From contig NZ_CP019770.1 in assembly GCF_004328665.1 (NCBI RefSeq), positions 2,232,001-2,296,000 of the forward strand: DNA of 64,000 nucleotides, in the 5' to 3' direction. Under the pieces are notes generated by a model that was given only the letters and a program-made list of their open reading frames with translations, searched no databases and was not told the origin of the DNA. The DNA comes from Pseudoalteromonas sp. DL-6. GTDB lineage: Bacteria > Pseudomonadota > Gammaproteobacteria > Enterobacterales > Alteromonadaceae. This document shows positions 1 to 8,732 of this stretch, one piece after another. How positions within the stretch are numbered: the first letter of the stretch is position 1; each line of letters starts with the position of its first letter. A program made the translations under genes and the position numbers.

Positions 1-79
1 TCCATACTAATGCCCGCAGTTAATCATTGACTCATAATACAAAAAACAGACAAGTAAGCGACTAGTCTATTAGTGGTAT

Positions 80-170
80 GGGGTTCGGGGTTCGGGGTTC
101 GGGGTTCGGGGTTCGGGGTTCGGGGTTCGGGGTTCGGGGTTCGGGGTTCGGGGTTCGGGGTTCGGGGTTC
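80..170. repeat. 13 perfect tandem copies of GGGGTTC
   Basis: Exactly 13 head-to-tail copies of the heptamer GGGGTTC (91 bp) with no interruptions. Each copy supplies a GGGG run separated by TTC, so the top strand has the layout of a repetitive G-quadruplex former. The array lies about 40 bp past the terminator of ssrA and is not inside a recognisable gene. The unit is not a multiple of three, so a reading frame through it cycles through three phases and encodes a GSGFGVR repeat only trivially. Confidence 0.97.
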
Positions 171-213
171 GCAAGATAAACCAAAGCACAATAAATTCAA
201 TAATTTTAGCCAT

Positions 214-254
214 AAAAAAACCCGCGACTTGATTGCTCAAGTTGCGGGTTTTTT
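214..254 (-). terminator. Intrinsic terminator of ssrA
   Basis: A 12-bp stem with one G-T wobble (CCCGCGACTTGA pairing with TCAAGTTGCGGG) and a TTGC loop is flanked by A and T tracts. Read on the minus strand it is followed by a run of T, directly downstream of the tmRNA 3' end. Confidence 0.85.
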
Positions 255-289
255 AGGGTTTTTAAACAAACGAATTTAAAAACCGTTAT

Positions 290-646
290 TGGTGGAGCTG
301 GGGGGATTTGAACCCCCGTCCGAAAAGCCTCGACCGTCGGTACTACATGTTTAGTATTGTCATTTAATTAACCTTTAAATCCCGGACAAACACGGTAGAT
401 AAAGGCGAGGCCGCTTGGTTTTAACGCTTCAACCCCGGCCAGGGTTTCCGTCGCGATCAGGTGTTAGGGTGACACTCCAAAATCCAGTCCACAAGAATAC
501 ATGGAAGGAGCGCTAGCCAGCCTAAGCTGCTAGAGAGTAGTTATCGTCGTTTGCGATTACTTTAAATTGCGGCTTTTTTACGAGGCAAACCGCACCTCGA
601 CATGCACCTTGGGCTTCTTGAATTCCGTCGAATCCTAATCAGCCCC
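290..646 (-). ncRNA. ssrA: tmRNA (SsrA)
   Basis: Transfer-messenger RNA that, with SmpB and EF-Tu, rescues stalled ribosomes and tags the nascent chain for proteolysis. On the minus strand the 5' end reads GGGGCTGATTAGGATTCGAC and the 3' end carries the tRNA-like TTCAAATCCCCCCAGCTCC followed by CCA, which pairs as an alanine-type acceptor arm. The tag frame (554 down to 522) starts at GCA and encodes ANDDNYSLAA followed by TAG, against ANDENYALAA in E. coli. The ending LAA, read by ClpXP, is kept. Unlike E. coli, smpB is not adjacent but about 47 kb away in this window. Confidence 0.97.
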
Positions 647-678
647 TGAATAAGGTTACTCATTCAGAGCGTGCAAGC

Positions 679-708
679 AGTATAACTGAGTAACCCATCA
701 ATACTCAA
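679..708 (-). promoter_or_regulatory. Probable sigma-70 promoter of ssrA
   Basis: On the minus strand TTGAGT (708-703) and TATACT (684-679) are separated by 18 bp. The -10 element lies 33 nt upstream of the mature tmRNA 5' end, which leaves a short 5' leader for RNase P removal, as is usual for tmRNA precursors. Assigned from consensus match only. Confidence 0.5.
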
Positions 709-897
709 CACCTTAGGCACTTTATTTTATCGCTTGATTAATCCTGCATCAAACACGTACTTAAAAATGTAAATACTAGGATAATAAAAAAACAATTACT
801 TAACACCTAGGCTTGTTTGTGCTCAAATATGCAGCTAGACCTTGGTCTAATAGATTATAAAAAATAATAACAGGCATATTACCTAGAGGATTTATAA

Positions 898-2523
898 ATG
901 TCGGTTTTTTCTTTTGATGAGCAAACGGGGTATATCTCTTTAGTTTCCCACCCACAAGTTTCAGGTTTAGCCTCAACAGCAACACAGCTTATTGAATTAA
1001 TTGGACAGTCAGAATATTGCGAGTGTGAGGTTATTGCTAGCAATATTGGTAAGCTGTTTGCTCAAAGTAATACCGAAGAACCCACCTCTTTAGTGATTGC
1101 TCAAGCCATTGATGCAAAGCTTACGATAAACATCGATGAAAAAAACATGCTCGTTGAAGCTACCCTTATTACTGCCAAGGGCGGTCAATTGCTTAGCATG
1201 GAACAAGCGATTGAAGAGTTAACACAAGCAGGCATTGTAAAAGGCATTAGCTCTCATGCATTAGAACAGTTATTGGCACAACAGTTTGAACACCCCTCAG
1301 GAAGCACGCATTGCGCCGAAGTCGCTTTTGGTCGCGCGCCTAAAGTGGGTAACGATGCCAAATTTGTGCGTCTTTGCTGCACAGCGCAAGACCGCGTACT
1401 TAGCCCGCAAGCTAAGGGCGGTGGTAAAGTCGATATGAGAAACCTAGGTGATATTATTACTGTAAAACCGGGATGTGAACTAATGCGACGTATTCCTGCA
1501 ACACCCGGTGTTGATGGGTTTACTGTATTTGGTGATGTAATAACTGCTCCTCCCGGTAAAGAGCATAAATTACAACCCTTTGACGGCACTAAAATTGCGC
1601 CCGATAACCCTAATTTATTAATTGCGGATTGTACTGGCGTACCGGTTGCCCTTCCCCGTGGTATGCGTGTTGATGATGTTTTATGTTTTCACAATATTGA
1701 CCCAAGTACCGGGCATGTTGAATTTGATGGCAGCGTTATTGTCAGCGGTGATATAAAAGATGGCATGCGCGTGACTGCCACTGGCGATATTACTGTTTTA
1801 GGTTTTGTTGAATCGGCACAGCTAAAAAGTGATAGCGCCATCACAATAGTAAAGGGTGCAATTGGTCGTAAGCGAGAAGCCGATGAGCCATTCACCTGTT
1901 CTATTTTTTCTAAACGAACCGTTGCGCTTGGTTACTCTCAATACTGCGACATAAAAACGGAGCAAAACTTATTAATAGATCGCCAATCATTACATTGTGA
2001 CTTAAGTGCCGGAAATCTAATTAGAGTGGGCAGTGCAAAAGATCCTAAAGGTAAAATTATTGGTGGCCATATTCTTGATGCAATGCGCATTGAAACAGGC
2101 GAATTAGGGGCGCCAGCAGGGACTAAAACGCGAGTTTGCATCGCCCAGCGCTGGTACGTGCTAAAACAAAAACAAGCGCAAATCACCGATTTTGAAAAAG
2201 TTTTAATTAGTAAGTCAATTGAGCTGCAGCAAGCGCGCCAGCGAATTAATAAACAGGTTGCAAGTTCACAGCGTCAGCAGTTTTTAGATAAAATAATAAC
2301 TAATGAAGAACACATAGCAAACCGAAGCGCTAGTATCAATCAGCAAAAGCAGTTGCTAAGAAAGAAAATGGCGCAGCTTTTAGCGCTCAGTCGTTTAAAA
2401 GTTAATGAGCTTATGCACCCTGGGGTGGAGCTTAAAATTGCACGAGAATCAATTAGCTTTTCGCGTAATTACCCACCACATTTAATCACCCACAGTGAAG
2501 GTAAAATAACCCAATCGTTTTAA
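898..2523 (+). CDS. FapA-like DUF342 protein
   Basis: 541-residue protein of the DUF342/FapA family, known from polar flagellated bacteria and otherwise poorly characterised. The family signature (PGVDGFTVFGD-type segment, then GDI and GHVEFDG repeats) lies near residues 195-300. Gly- and Val-rich beta-helix-like repeats follow, then a long Gln/Lys-rich coiled coil around residues 420-500. No signal peptide or membrane segment is seen, so it is probably cytoplasmic. An AGAGGA ribosome site precedes the ATG. It ends in a large hairpin shared with convergent rnt. The nearby motY is compatible with a motility role, but that is inference. Confidence 0.8.
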   Translation: MSVFSFDEQTGYISLVSHPQVSGLASTATQLIELIGQSEYCECEVIASNIGKLFAQSNTEEPTSLVIAQAIDAKLTINIDEKNMLVEATLITAKGGQLLSMEQAIEELTQAGIVKGISSHALEQLLAQQFEHPSGSTHCAEVAFGRAPKVGNDAKFVRLCCTAQDRVLSPQAKGGGKVDMRNLGDIITVKPGCELMRRIPATPGVDGFTVFGDVITAPPGKEHKLQPFDGTKIAPDNPNLLIADCTGVPVALPRGMRVDDVLCFHNIDPSTGHVEFDGSVIVSGDIKDGMRVTATGDITVLGFVESAQLKSDSAITIVKGAIGRKREADEPFTCSIFSKRTVALGYSQYCDIKTEQNLLIDRQSLHCDLSAGNLIRVGSAKDPKGKIIGGHILDAMRIETGELGAPAGTKTRVCIAQRWYVLKQKQAQITDFEKVLISKSIELQQARQRINKQVASSQRQQFLDKIITNEEHIANRSASINQQKQLLRKKMAQLLALSRLKVNELMHPGVELKIARESISFSRNYPPHLITHSEGKITQSF

Positions 2524-2541
2524 TAACACTTATTAAGACTG

Positions 2542-2581
2542 ACTCAGCTCAAAAGTGAACATTCACTATTATGAGCTGAGT
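2542..2581. terminator. Long hairpin between convergent genes
   Basis: ACTCAGCTCA (2542-2551) pairs perfectly with TGAGCTGAGT (2572-2581). Nested inside are AGTGAA and TTCACT, and outside AGACT pairs with AGTCT. It sits between the stops of the DUF342 gene and rnt and probably ends both transcripts, although no long T run follows. Confidence 0.55.
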
Positions 2582-2583
2582 TT

Positions 2584-3258
2584 CTAGTCTTGGTTGCTTG
2601 CTTCGTCTTCGCTTTGTTGTGTTTCGTCTACAGCAAGCGGCCAACCACCTAGTTGCTGCCAACGATTAACAATTAAACAGTATAGTTCAGCAGTACGTTC
2701 TGTATCGTATAACGCTGAATGCGCTTGTTTGTTATCAAACTCTATCCCTGCTGCGCGACACGCTTTAGCTAGTACCGTTTGCCCTAATGCCAAACCAGCA
2801 AGTGATGTGGTATCAAAACTAACAAACGGATGAAATGGTGTGCGCTTGATATTATTACGCTCAATAGCCGCATTTAAAAAGCCGTGATCAAAAGCGGCAT
2901 TATGAGCAACCACCACTGAGCGCTGGCACCCTGCAGCTTTTTGCGCTTTGCGCACTACTTTACAAATTTCTTTAATCGCCTCTTCTTCTGGGACAGCCCC
3001 TCGAAGTGCTGAAAAAGGCTCAATCCCATTAAACTCAATGGCAGCTTGCTCAATGTTTGCACCCTCAAACGGTTGCACATGAAAATGAACGGTATGATCG
3101 ATACTAAGCAGTCCTTCATCATCCATTTTTAAAACGGACGCTGCAATTTCTAGTAGTGCGTCGGTTTCTTTGTTAAAACCGGCGGTTTCAACATCAATAA
3201 CCACTGGAAAAAAGCCACGAAAGCGTTGCGCGAAAAGTGTTTGCTCAGTATTTGCCAT
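2584..3258 (-). CDS. rnt: Ribonuclease T
   Basis: DEDDh-family 3'-5' exoribonuclease that trims the 3' ends of tRNA and other stable RNAs. At 224 residues it is close to the E. coli enzyme. The catalytic set is visible: Asp22 and Glu24 in [10 protein letters not shown], Asp124 in AAFDHG, and His180 and Asp185 in [12 protein letters not shown]. The acidic C-terminal tail ([10 protein letters not shown]) is longer than usual. It is transcribed away from motY, and the rnt-motY neighbourhood is known from Vibrio. Confidence 0.96.
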   Translation of the reverse strand: MANTEQTLFAQRFRGFFPVVIDVETAGFNKETDALLEIAASVLKMDDEGLLSIDHTVHFHVQPFEGANIEQAAIEFNGIEPFSALRGAVPEEEAIKEICKVVRKAQKAAGCQRSVVVAHNAAFDHGFLNAAIERNNIKRTPFHPFVSFDTTSLAGLALGQTVLAKACRAAGIEFDNKQAHSALYDTERTAELYCLIVNRWQQLGGWPLAVDETQQSEDEASNQD

Positions 3259-3463
3259 AGTATTCTTGGTTTATAGGGATTAGCTGTCTATTATGTCAAA
3301 ATTGGTGGCCTGTCGGCTAGGGGATTTATTGATTAATTACAGTTAAACTATAGGCATGTTACTTGCTTTATAACTAGCGTTTGCGCTGAATTATTTGCTG
3401 TTGCGTAATATTTTACGGTTTTTGTCACTTTTTTGGCAGAGCTAGATAACTGGAGAATTCTCG

Positions 3464-4342
3464 ATGAAGTGTAAGTTGTTATTTATTAGCCTAGGCATTA
3501 GTAGTGTGCTGTGTAGTTTGAATACAACTGCGGCAATGCGCCAATACACGGCTAACCAAGATAATTCAAATTGGAACTTGGTTAAAACGACTCGCTTACA
3601 ATGCCAATTAAATCATGAAGTTCCCTACTATGGTGAAGCCGTTTTTAAAGCATCAGCCAGTAAAAACAAAGATCTCACCTTTAATTTAGACATGGTTGTG
3701 CGCCCAGAAAATTACGCGATTGCCGGTTTAAAAGCGGTACCACCTAGCTGGCGAGCAGGCCGCCCTGCCCGTGATATTGCTGATATGAAATTACTTAAAA
3801 AGTTTGATGGTGAATTAGGTAATAAAACAGCATGGGAAATGCTTACTGAGCTTGAAAAAGGTAACCAACCCACTTTTTACTACCAAGACTGGCAAAATAG
3901 TGCCGATAAAATTGCCGTGGGCATGTCTAATGTTAACTTTAAGCAAGCGTATTGGGCGTTTTTACAGTGCCGCGATGAACTACTGCCATACAATTTTGAA
4001 GATATTTCGTTCACTATAATGAACTATGAATCTAATAGCAGTAAGTTAACTAAGTCATCGCAACAACGCCTTGATAAAATTGCTGAGTATTTGAAAAACG
4101 ACCCCAGTATAGAGTCAATCAGTATTGCATCCTATACCGATAGTTACGGTGGCCGATGGAATAACCTCGATTTATCTAGAACCCGTGCTAAGGCGATTAA
4201 AGATTACATGGTGAGCTTAGGTGTTGATGAAGCTAAAGTGGTTACTGAAGGCTTTGGTGAAAAACGCTTTGTAGATACCAACGATAATATTTTGGGCCGT
4301 GATAAAAACCGCCGCTTAGTGATTCAAATAGCTAAAATGTAA
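3464..4342 (+). CDS. motY: Sodium-type flagellar motor protein MotY
   Basis: Part of the T-ring under the polar flagellar basal body, where it helps hold the sodium-driven PomA/PomB stator. The 292-residue precursor has a signal peptide ending near TTAA/MRQY. It has a MotY-type N-terminal domain (residues 25-170) and an OmpA-like peptidoglycan-binding domain (about 185-290), with TDSYGGRWNNLDLSRTRAKA and the NRRLVIQI ending. A GGAG ribosome site lies ahead of the ATG. No stator gene is in the window. Confidence 0.93.
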   Translation: MKCKLLFISLGISSVLCSLNTTAAMRQYTANQDNSNWNLVKTTRLQCQLNHEVPYYGEAVFKASASKNKDLTFNLDMVVRPENYAIAGLKAVPPSWRAGRPARDIADMKLLKKFDGELGNKTAWEMLTELEKGNQPTFYYQDWQNSADKIAVGMSNVNFKQAYWAFLQCRDELLPYNFEDISFTIMNYESNSSKLTKSSQQRLDKIAEYLKNDPSIESISIASYTDSYGGRWNNLDLSRTRAKAIKDYMVSLGVDEAKVVTEGFGEKRFVDTNDNILGRDKNRRLVIQIAKM

Positions 4343-4644
4343 ATTCAGCCCCCTCTTTTAATGGCTGAAGGTGCAATTTTAGCACTTTCGGCCAACACCT
4401 ATTGTTTTAGTAATCCCTCTATTGTGCAAAACCAATAATCTGACCATTTAGTTATTAACATTTGGCTTTTTATTTATTAATTATATTAATGAGTTAAATT
4501 ACATCTGCAAAATATCTCTGCTTTTTAAATACAGTTGTAAATAGAAGATTACATTTTATTTTGTCTCTTTTATGACAAAACTATTTAAGTTTTGCACAAC
4601 TAGTTATATCTTGCGTGTCTCTCACGTTTGATCAGGATCATTAA
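4343..4644. other. Intergenic region, motY to permease
   Basis: About 300 bp, very AT-rich. Just after the motY stop, TTCAGCC (4345-4351) can pair with GGCTGAA (4364-4370), possibly a weak terminator without a clear T run. No credible small gene or RNA was seen in the rest. It probably holds the promoter of the permease, but no single -35/-10 pair stands out. Confidence 0.4.
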
Positions 4645-5847
4645 GTGCTTAAAAATAAAACAATAGGTAGCATGTTAATTGTTGCAGGAACTACCATAGG
4701 CGCAGGTATGCTTGCCCTACCAATTGCCTCTGCGGGGCTTGGGTTTAATACGGCAATGGTGTTAATTGTCGGCTGTTGGTTACTTATGACCTACACTGCT
4801 TTACTTATGTTGGAGCTACACCAATATGCCCCTCGCGATGCCACTTTAAATACACTTGCTAAGCTTTGGCTTGGTAAACGTGGCCAGTATGTGGCTAACT
4901 TTTCGATGATATTCTTATTTTATGCACTGTGTGCTGCTTACATAGCAGGTGGTGGTGCTCAGCTACAAGAGCGCATTAATACTGGGTTTAATCTTAGTAT
5001 TGCTCCACAATTAGGCTCCGTTATTTTAGCCGTGCTAATTGCAGGCGTGGTGACTTTAGGCACTAGTAAAGTAGATAAGCTTAACCGAGTACTATTTAGT
5101 ATAAAAATAGTCGTTTTGGCTAGCTTGTTTTATATGCTAACACCTTATGTACATGGCCAACATTTATTGGAAATGCCTGTTGAGCAAGGGCTGATACTAT
5201 CGGCTATTCCGGTGGTATTTACCTCCTTTGGTTTTCATGGCTCAATTCCTTCTATTGTTAAATACGTCGGGCTTGATATAAAAACCTTACGCAAAGTTAT
5301 GATTGCAGGCGCCTCTTTACCATTGGTTATATATGTATTTTGGCAAGTATTAAGCCAAGGCATAATGAGTCAAGATCAATTACTACAAAGCGAAGGGTTA
5401 ACTGGGTTTGTAGCCAGTGTGGCCAATATTGCCAATAACGCCAATGTTTCTACTGCGGTTAAATTGTTTGCTGACTTAGCCCTAGCAACGTCATTTTTAG
5501 GGGTGAGCTTGGGGTTATTTGACTTTTTTGCCGACACATTCAAAAAAGCAGATACGGGCGCAGATAGAATTAAAACAGCACTTATTACTTTTGTTCCTCC
5601 TCTTGGATTTGCTTTGTTTTACCCGCAAGGCTTTATTATGGCATTAGGCTATGCGGCCATTGCTTTAGTAATATTGGCAGTATTTTTACCTGTTAGTATG
5701 GTGTACAAGCAGCGTCAGGGGATTGAAAAAGAAGGCTATAAAGTACGCAGTGGTAACATTGGTTTAGCGATAGCCGCTTTGTGCGGTATATCAATTATTA
5801 GCGCACAATGCCTACAAATGGCAGGCTTAATACCTGCAATAGGCTAA
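4645..5847 (+). CDS. Aromatic amino-acid permease (TyrP/Mtr family)
   Basis: Inner-membrane proton-coupled transporter of the HAAAP family, which imports tyrosine or tryptophan. The 400-residue protein has about 11 hydrophobic segments. The N-terminal signature GSMLIVAGTTIGAGMLALP is typical of TyrP, Mtr and TnaB. FTSFGFHGSIPSIVKY near residue 190 is the conserved substrate-site region. The GTG start at 4645 follows an AGGA at good spacing. The exact substrate cannot be read from sequence; tyrosine is the likeliest. Confidence 0.88.
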   Translation: MLKNKTIGSMLIVAGTTIGAGMLALPIASAGLGFNTAMVLIVGCWLLMTYTALLMLELHQYAPRDATLNTLAKLWLGKRGQYVANFSMIFLFYALCAAYIAGGGAQLQERINTGFNLSIAPQLGSVILAVLIAGVVTLGTSKVDKLNRVLFSIKIVVLASLFYMLTPYVHGQHLLEMPVEQGLILSAIPVVFTSFGFHGSIPSIVKYVGLDIKTLRKVMIAGASLPLVIYVFWQVLSQGIMSQDQLLQSEGLTGFVASVANIANNANVSTAVKLFADLALATSFLGVSLGLFDFFADTFKKADTGADRIKTALITFVPPLGFALFYPQGFIMALGYAAIALVILAVFLPVSMVYKQRQGIEKEGYKVRSGNIGLAIAALCGISIISAQCLQMAGLIPAIG

Positions 5848-5866
5848 TCCTTATAGTTGTTCTAAT

Positions 5867-5900
5867 ATATGCACCCCATAGATGGTTTTGGGGTGCATAT
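5867..5900. terminator. Hairpin between permease and ggt
   Basis: Perfect 11-bp inverted repeat ATATGCACCCC and GGGGTGCATAT with a 12-nt loop, between two convergent genes. No T tract follows on either strand, so termination efficiency is uncertain. Confidence 0.5.
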
Positions 5901-5924
5901 CATTCAAACGTCAATTGTTGACAT

Positions 5925-7589
5925 TTAAAATACTATCGCTTGCCCTCTTCCGCTTTGCTCAGACGCTGCATCTAATTTGCCTTCATTATTAATAATCACG
6001 TGCATATCACCAAAGTGGCGTTCATCGACTGTATAACCCATTTTTATTAGCTGTTGCTTGACTGAGGACTCCAATCCCGAGTGCGCTCTAATTACATTTT
6101 TAGGCCATAACTGATGATGAAATCGCGGACTATTTACTACATCATCTGCGCTCATATTAAATTCAATTGCGTTGAGTATTGATTGATACACAGAGCTAAT
6201 AATAGTGGTACCGCCGGGCGACCCTGTTACCATTTTTACCTGATTATTACTGAGTAAAATAGTGGGGGTCATAGAGCTAAGCATACGTTTATGCGGCTGA
6301 ATTTCATTTGCTTTGCCGCCAATGGCGCCAAATACATTCATAACCCCAGGTTTGGCGCTAAAATCATCCATTTCATCATTTAAAATAAAGCCTGCGCCTT
6401 CTACAACGACACCACTACCAAACCCTAAATTAATGGTGGTGGTATTAGCAACGGCATTCCCCATGTTATCAACAATGGAAAAGTGGGTGGTTTGCTCGCT
6501 TTCTTTTAAACCTGGTTTAATATTTTCGGTAGTTGAAATAGCATTTAAATCTATACTGTTGCTACGGTTTTTAAGGTAATTTTCTGCAAGCAGCTTTGCT
6601 GTAGGTACTTGGTAAAAGTCAGGATCGCCTAAGTATTCTGCCCTATCAGCAAACACTCGCTTTCCTATTTCAGCCAATAAATGCGCATACCCTACTGAAT
6701 TATGTTGTTGTGCAGGAGTTGGTTTTTTAAGCTCATACATTTTCAGCCATTGCAATATAGCAATACCTCCAGAGCTAGGAGGTGGCGAAGTGACGACTTG
6801 ATAGCCGTTCCAGTTAGCTTTTATAGGTGTACGAGACTTTGCGCGGTAATTTTTTAAATCGTCTTGAGTAATAATACCGCCATGTTGCTTCATAAAGTTT
6901 GCGATGATCGTTGCAGTTTCACCTTGATAAAAGCCATCTTTACCATTATCGCGAATGCGTTTGAGTGTCGCTGCAAGCTCAGGTTGCTTAAAAAGCTTAC
7001 CAGATGTGGCGCTTGCAAAATAATTGGCAAAGTTTACTTTAATGTTTTTATTGTTTAGGTGTTCTATGTAACCCTCAATTAACAGAGCCAACTTTTCAGG
7101 CACCACAAAACCTTGCTCTGCTAATATTACCGCAGGCTGTACTAAGGTTTTCCAAGGTAATGTGCCATGCTTTTTATGTGCTAGCCACATACCAGCAACA
7201 CTTCCGGGTACACCGCTGGCATGAATACCATAAATAGACTTATTGGCAATAACTTGCCCTTGCTGGTCTAAATACATATCACGATGCGCGGCGTTAGGTG
7301 CAGTTTCACGGTAATCTATAAAATCACCTTGCCCATCTTTATGAATAAGCATAAAACCACCGCCGCCAATATTACCTGCTTCGGGGAGCGTAACGGCCAA
7401 CACAAACTGCGCTGCAATGGCTGCATCAACCGCATTGCCCCCCTGCTGTAACACAGTTTTTGCTGCTTGCGCACTAAATGTGTCGGGCATCGCCACCGCA
7501 CTTTGCTTGGCAACAACATTAAAAAAGCATACTTGTATTATTAAGACACTACTAATAATTAGCTTGCTTGGTGAAAAGAGTGATCCCAT
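5925..7589 (-). CDS. ggt: Gamma-glutamyltranspeptidase
   Basis: Periplasmic enzyme that cleaves or transfers the gamma-glutamyl group of glutathione and related peptides. The single 554-residue precursor should self-cleave into two subunits before Thr367 in the TTHFSIVD motif, the N-terminal nucleophile of the small subunit. Also present are GNAVDAAIAA (about 51-60), GGGGFML (about 75-81) and the PSSGG loop (about 271-275). The N terminus is a hydrophobic signal sequence ending near VVAKQ. The start at 7589 places this signal correctly. Confidence 0.94.
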   Translation of the reverse strand: MGSLFSPSKLIISSVLIIQVCFFNVVAKQSAVAMPDTFSAQAAKTVLQQGGNAVDAAIAAQFVLAVTLPEAGNIGGGGFMLIHKDGQGDFIDYRETAPNAAHRDMYLDQQGQVIANKSIYGIHASGVPGSVAGMWLAHKKHGTLPWKTLVQPAVILAEQGFVVPEKLALLIEGYIEHLNNKNIKVNFANYFASATSGKLFKQPELAATLKRIRDNGKDGFYQGETATIIANFMKQHGGIITQDDLKNYRAKSRTPIKANWNGYQVVTSPPPSSGGIAILQWLKMYELKKPTPAQQHNSVGYAHLLAEIGKRVFADRAEYLGDPDFYQVPTAKLLAENYLKNRSNSIDLNAISTTENIKPGLKESEQTTHFSIVDNMGNAVANTTTINLGFGSGVVVEGAGFILNDEMDDFSAKPGVMNVFGAIGGKANEIQPHKRMLSSMTPTILLSNNQVKMVTGSPGGTTIISSVYQSILNAIEFNMSADDVVNSPRFHHQLWPKNVIRAHSGLESSVKQQLIKMGYTVDERHFGDMHVIINNEGKLDAASEQSGRGQAIVF

Positions 7590-7700
7590 CCCATATCCTT
7601 AGGTTATTTTTATACATTTATGGCAAACATTAATGCACAGTAACAAACACTAGGTCAATATTTAGACGCTATATTTGTAGAGCTTGAGATTATTTTTAAT

Positions 7701-8246
7701 CTATCTACACGACTTTGAATATAGCGCAGCAGTTAAGTTTGAGCCGTCATCAGTATGAATATAATAATGTTTAAGCCGCATACCGAGCTTTTTCATAACA
7801 CTAATTGAGCCAACGTTGGCGGTCAGTGCCGTGGCACTAATTGCCTTAATTTGCGGTTGCTTCTCAATCGTTGAGCAAATCGCTTGTGCCGCCTCAATTG
7901 CATAACCTTTACCCCAACTCGCTTGTTTAAATCGCCAGCCCACTTCAATATCACTAAAATCAGGCGTATCTGAAAAAAAGCCCATCGGCCGTACAAGCAC
8001 CCACCCTATAAAGGTATTGCCTTCACGCAGGTTTACTTGCCATAACCCCCAACCTTGTTGCGCATTACGATAAGCGAGCATTCTAGGAATACTTATCGTT
8101 TTTATCTCTTCAAGAGTGGTTGGTTTACCTTGAGATAAATGCTGCATTACTGCGGGGTCTTGATCGAGCTCGTATAATTGCGGCCAATCATTTTCGTCCA
8201 TTAATTTAAAACTTAATCGTGTTGTTACAGCTATGTTCATTTTCAT
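7701..8246 (-). CDS. GNAT acetyltransferase, RimJ/RimL type
   Basis: 181-residue acetyl-CoA-dependent N-acetyltransferase fold. Visible are the N-terminal TTRLSFKLMDENDWPQLYEL region typical of the RimJ/RimL branch, the central IEVGWRFKQASWGKGYAIEA acetyl-CoA loop (about 100-120), and the NVGSISVMKKLGM motif (about 145-158). The substrate is unknown; this branch acts on protein N termini or small amines. It is a monocistronic gene divergent from the lipoprotein at 8296. Confidence 0.85.
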   Translation of the reverse strand: MKMNIAVTTRLSFKLMDENDWPQLYELDQDPAVMQHLSQGKPTTLEEIKTISIPRMLAYRNAQQGWGLWQVNLREGNTFIGWVLVRPMGFFSDTPDFSDIEVGWRFKQASWGKGYAIEAAQAICSTIEKQPQIKAISATALTANVGSISVMKKLGMRLKHYYIHTDDGSNLTAALYSKSCR

Positions 8247-8295
8247 TGTTGTATAGTTACCCTTGAAATATATTTTTCACTAAAGGAGATAGTCA

Positions 8296-8661
8296 ATGAA
8301 GAAGTTAGCAGGTTTAGCATTATTAGGCACTTTAATTACACTAACAGGGTGTGAAGATGCCAACGAAGTGAAACAAGACGCCAAACAAACAAGCGCTGAA
8401 GTTCAAGAAAAGCTAAACGAAACGTGGAACGACGTTAAAGAAAAAACCAATGAGCTTAAAAATGACGAGTCATTTAATGAGCTACTCGAAGAGAGTAAAG
8501 CGATGGGCTTAGACATGTACGATGACGGCAAAGAAGTGGCTGTTGATGCATGGATTAAAAGCAAAGAAGCGGCTGGCGACCTGACTGAAAAAACCAAGCA
8601 AAAAGCACGTGAAATTGCGGCAGAAATTGAGCAAGCACGAGAAGAACATAAAGAAGGTTAA
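8296..8661 (+). CDS. Small charged helical lipoprotein
   Basis: 121 residues with a lipoprotein signal (lipobox LTGC, Cys19). The mature part is almost entirely Lys/Glu/Asp/Ala-rich helix (residues 22-121) and is predicted to be a long amphipathic or coiled-coil rod in the periplasm. A strong AAGGAGA ribosome site precedes the ATG, and a strong terminator follows. No family is recognised. The composition resembles LEA-like or YtxH-like stress proteins, but that similarity is only compositional. Confidence 0.8.
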   Translation: MKKLAGLALLGTLITLTGCEDANEVKQDAKQTSAEVQEKLNETWNDVKEKTNELKNDESFNELLEESKAMGLDMYDDGKEVAVDAWIKSKEAAGDLTEKTKQKAREIAAEIEQAREEHKEG

Positions 8662-8675
8662 TTATTTTTAACCAT

Positions 8676-8706
8676 AAAAAAAGGTAAGCCATGGCTTACC
8701 TTTTTT
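8676..8706. terminator. Bidirectional intrinsic terminator
   Basis: Perfect palindrome GGTAAGCCATGGCTTACC flanked by A7 and T6. It lies between the lipoprotein gene and the convergent TonB receptor gene and should work for both. Confidence 0.9.
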
Positions 8707-8732
8707 ATTTAACTTTTAGAGTAAATTATGGA

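Noticed and set aside
73..279. Open frame encoding a GSGFGVR repeat protein across the heptamer array
   Set aside because: Any frame through a 7-bp repeat without stops stays open. There is no ribosome site, the 3' part runs through the ssrA terminator, and the composition is a trivial product of the repeat.
1..290. Island attachment site at the ssrA 3' end
   Set aside because: ssrA is a frequent integration site, but no duplicate of its 3' end and no integrase are in the window.
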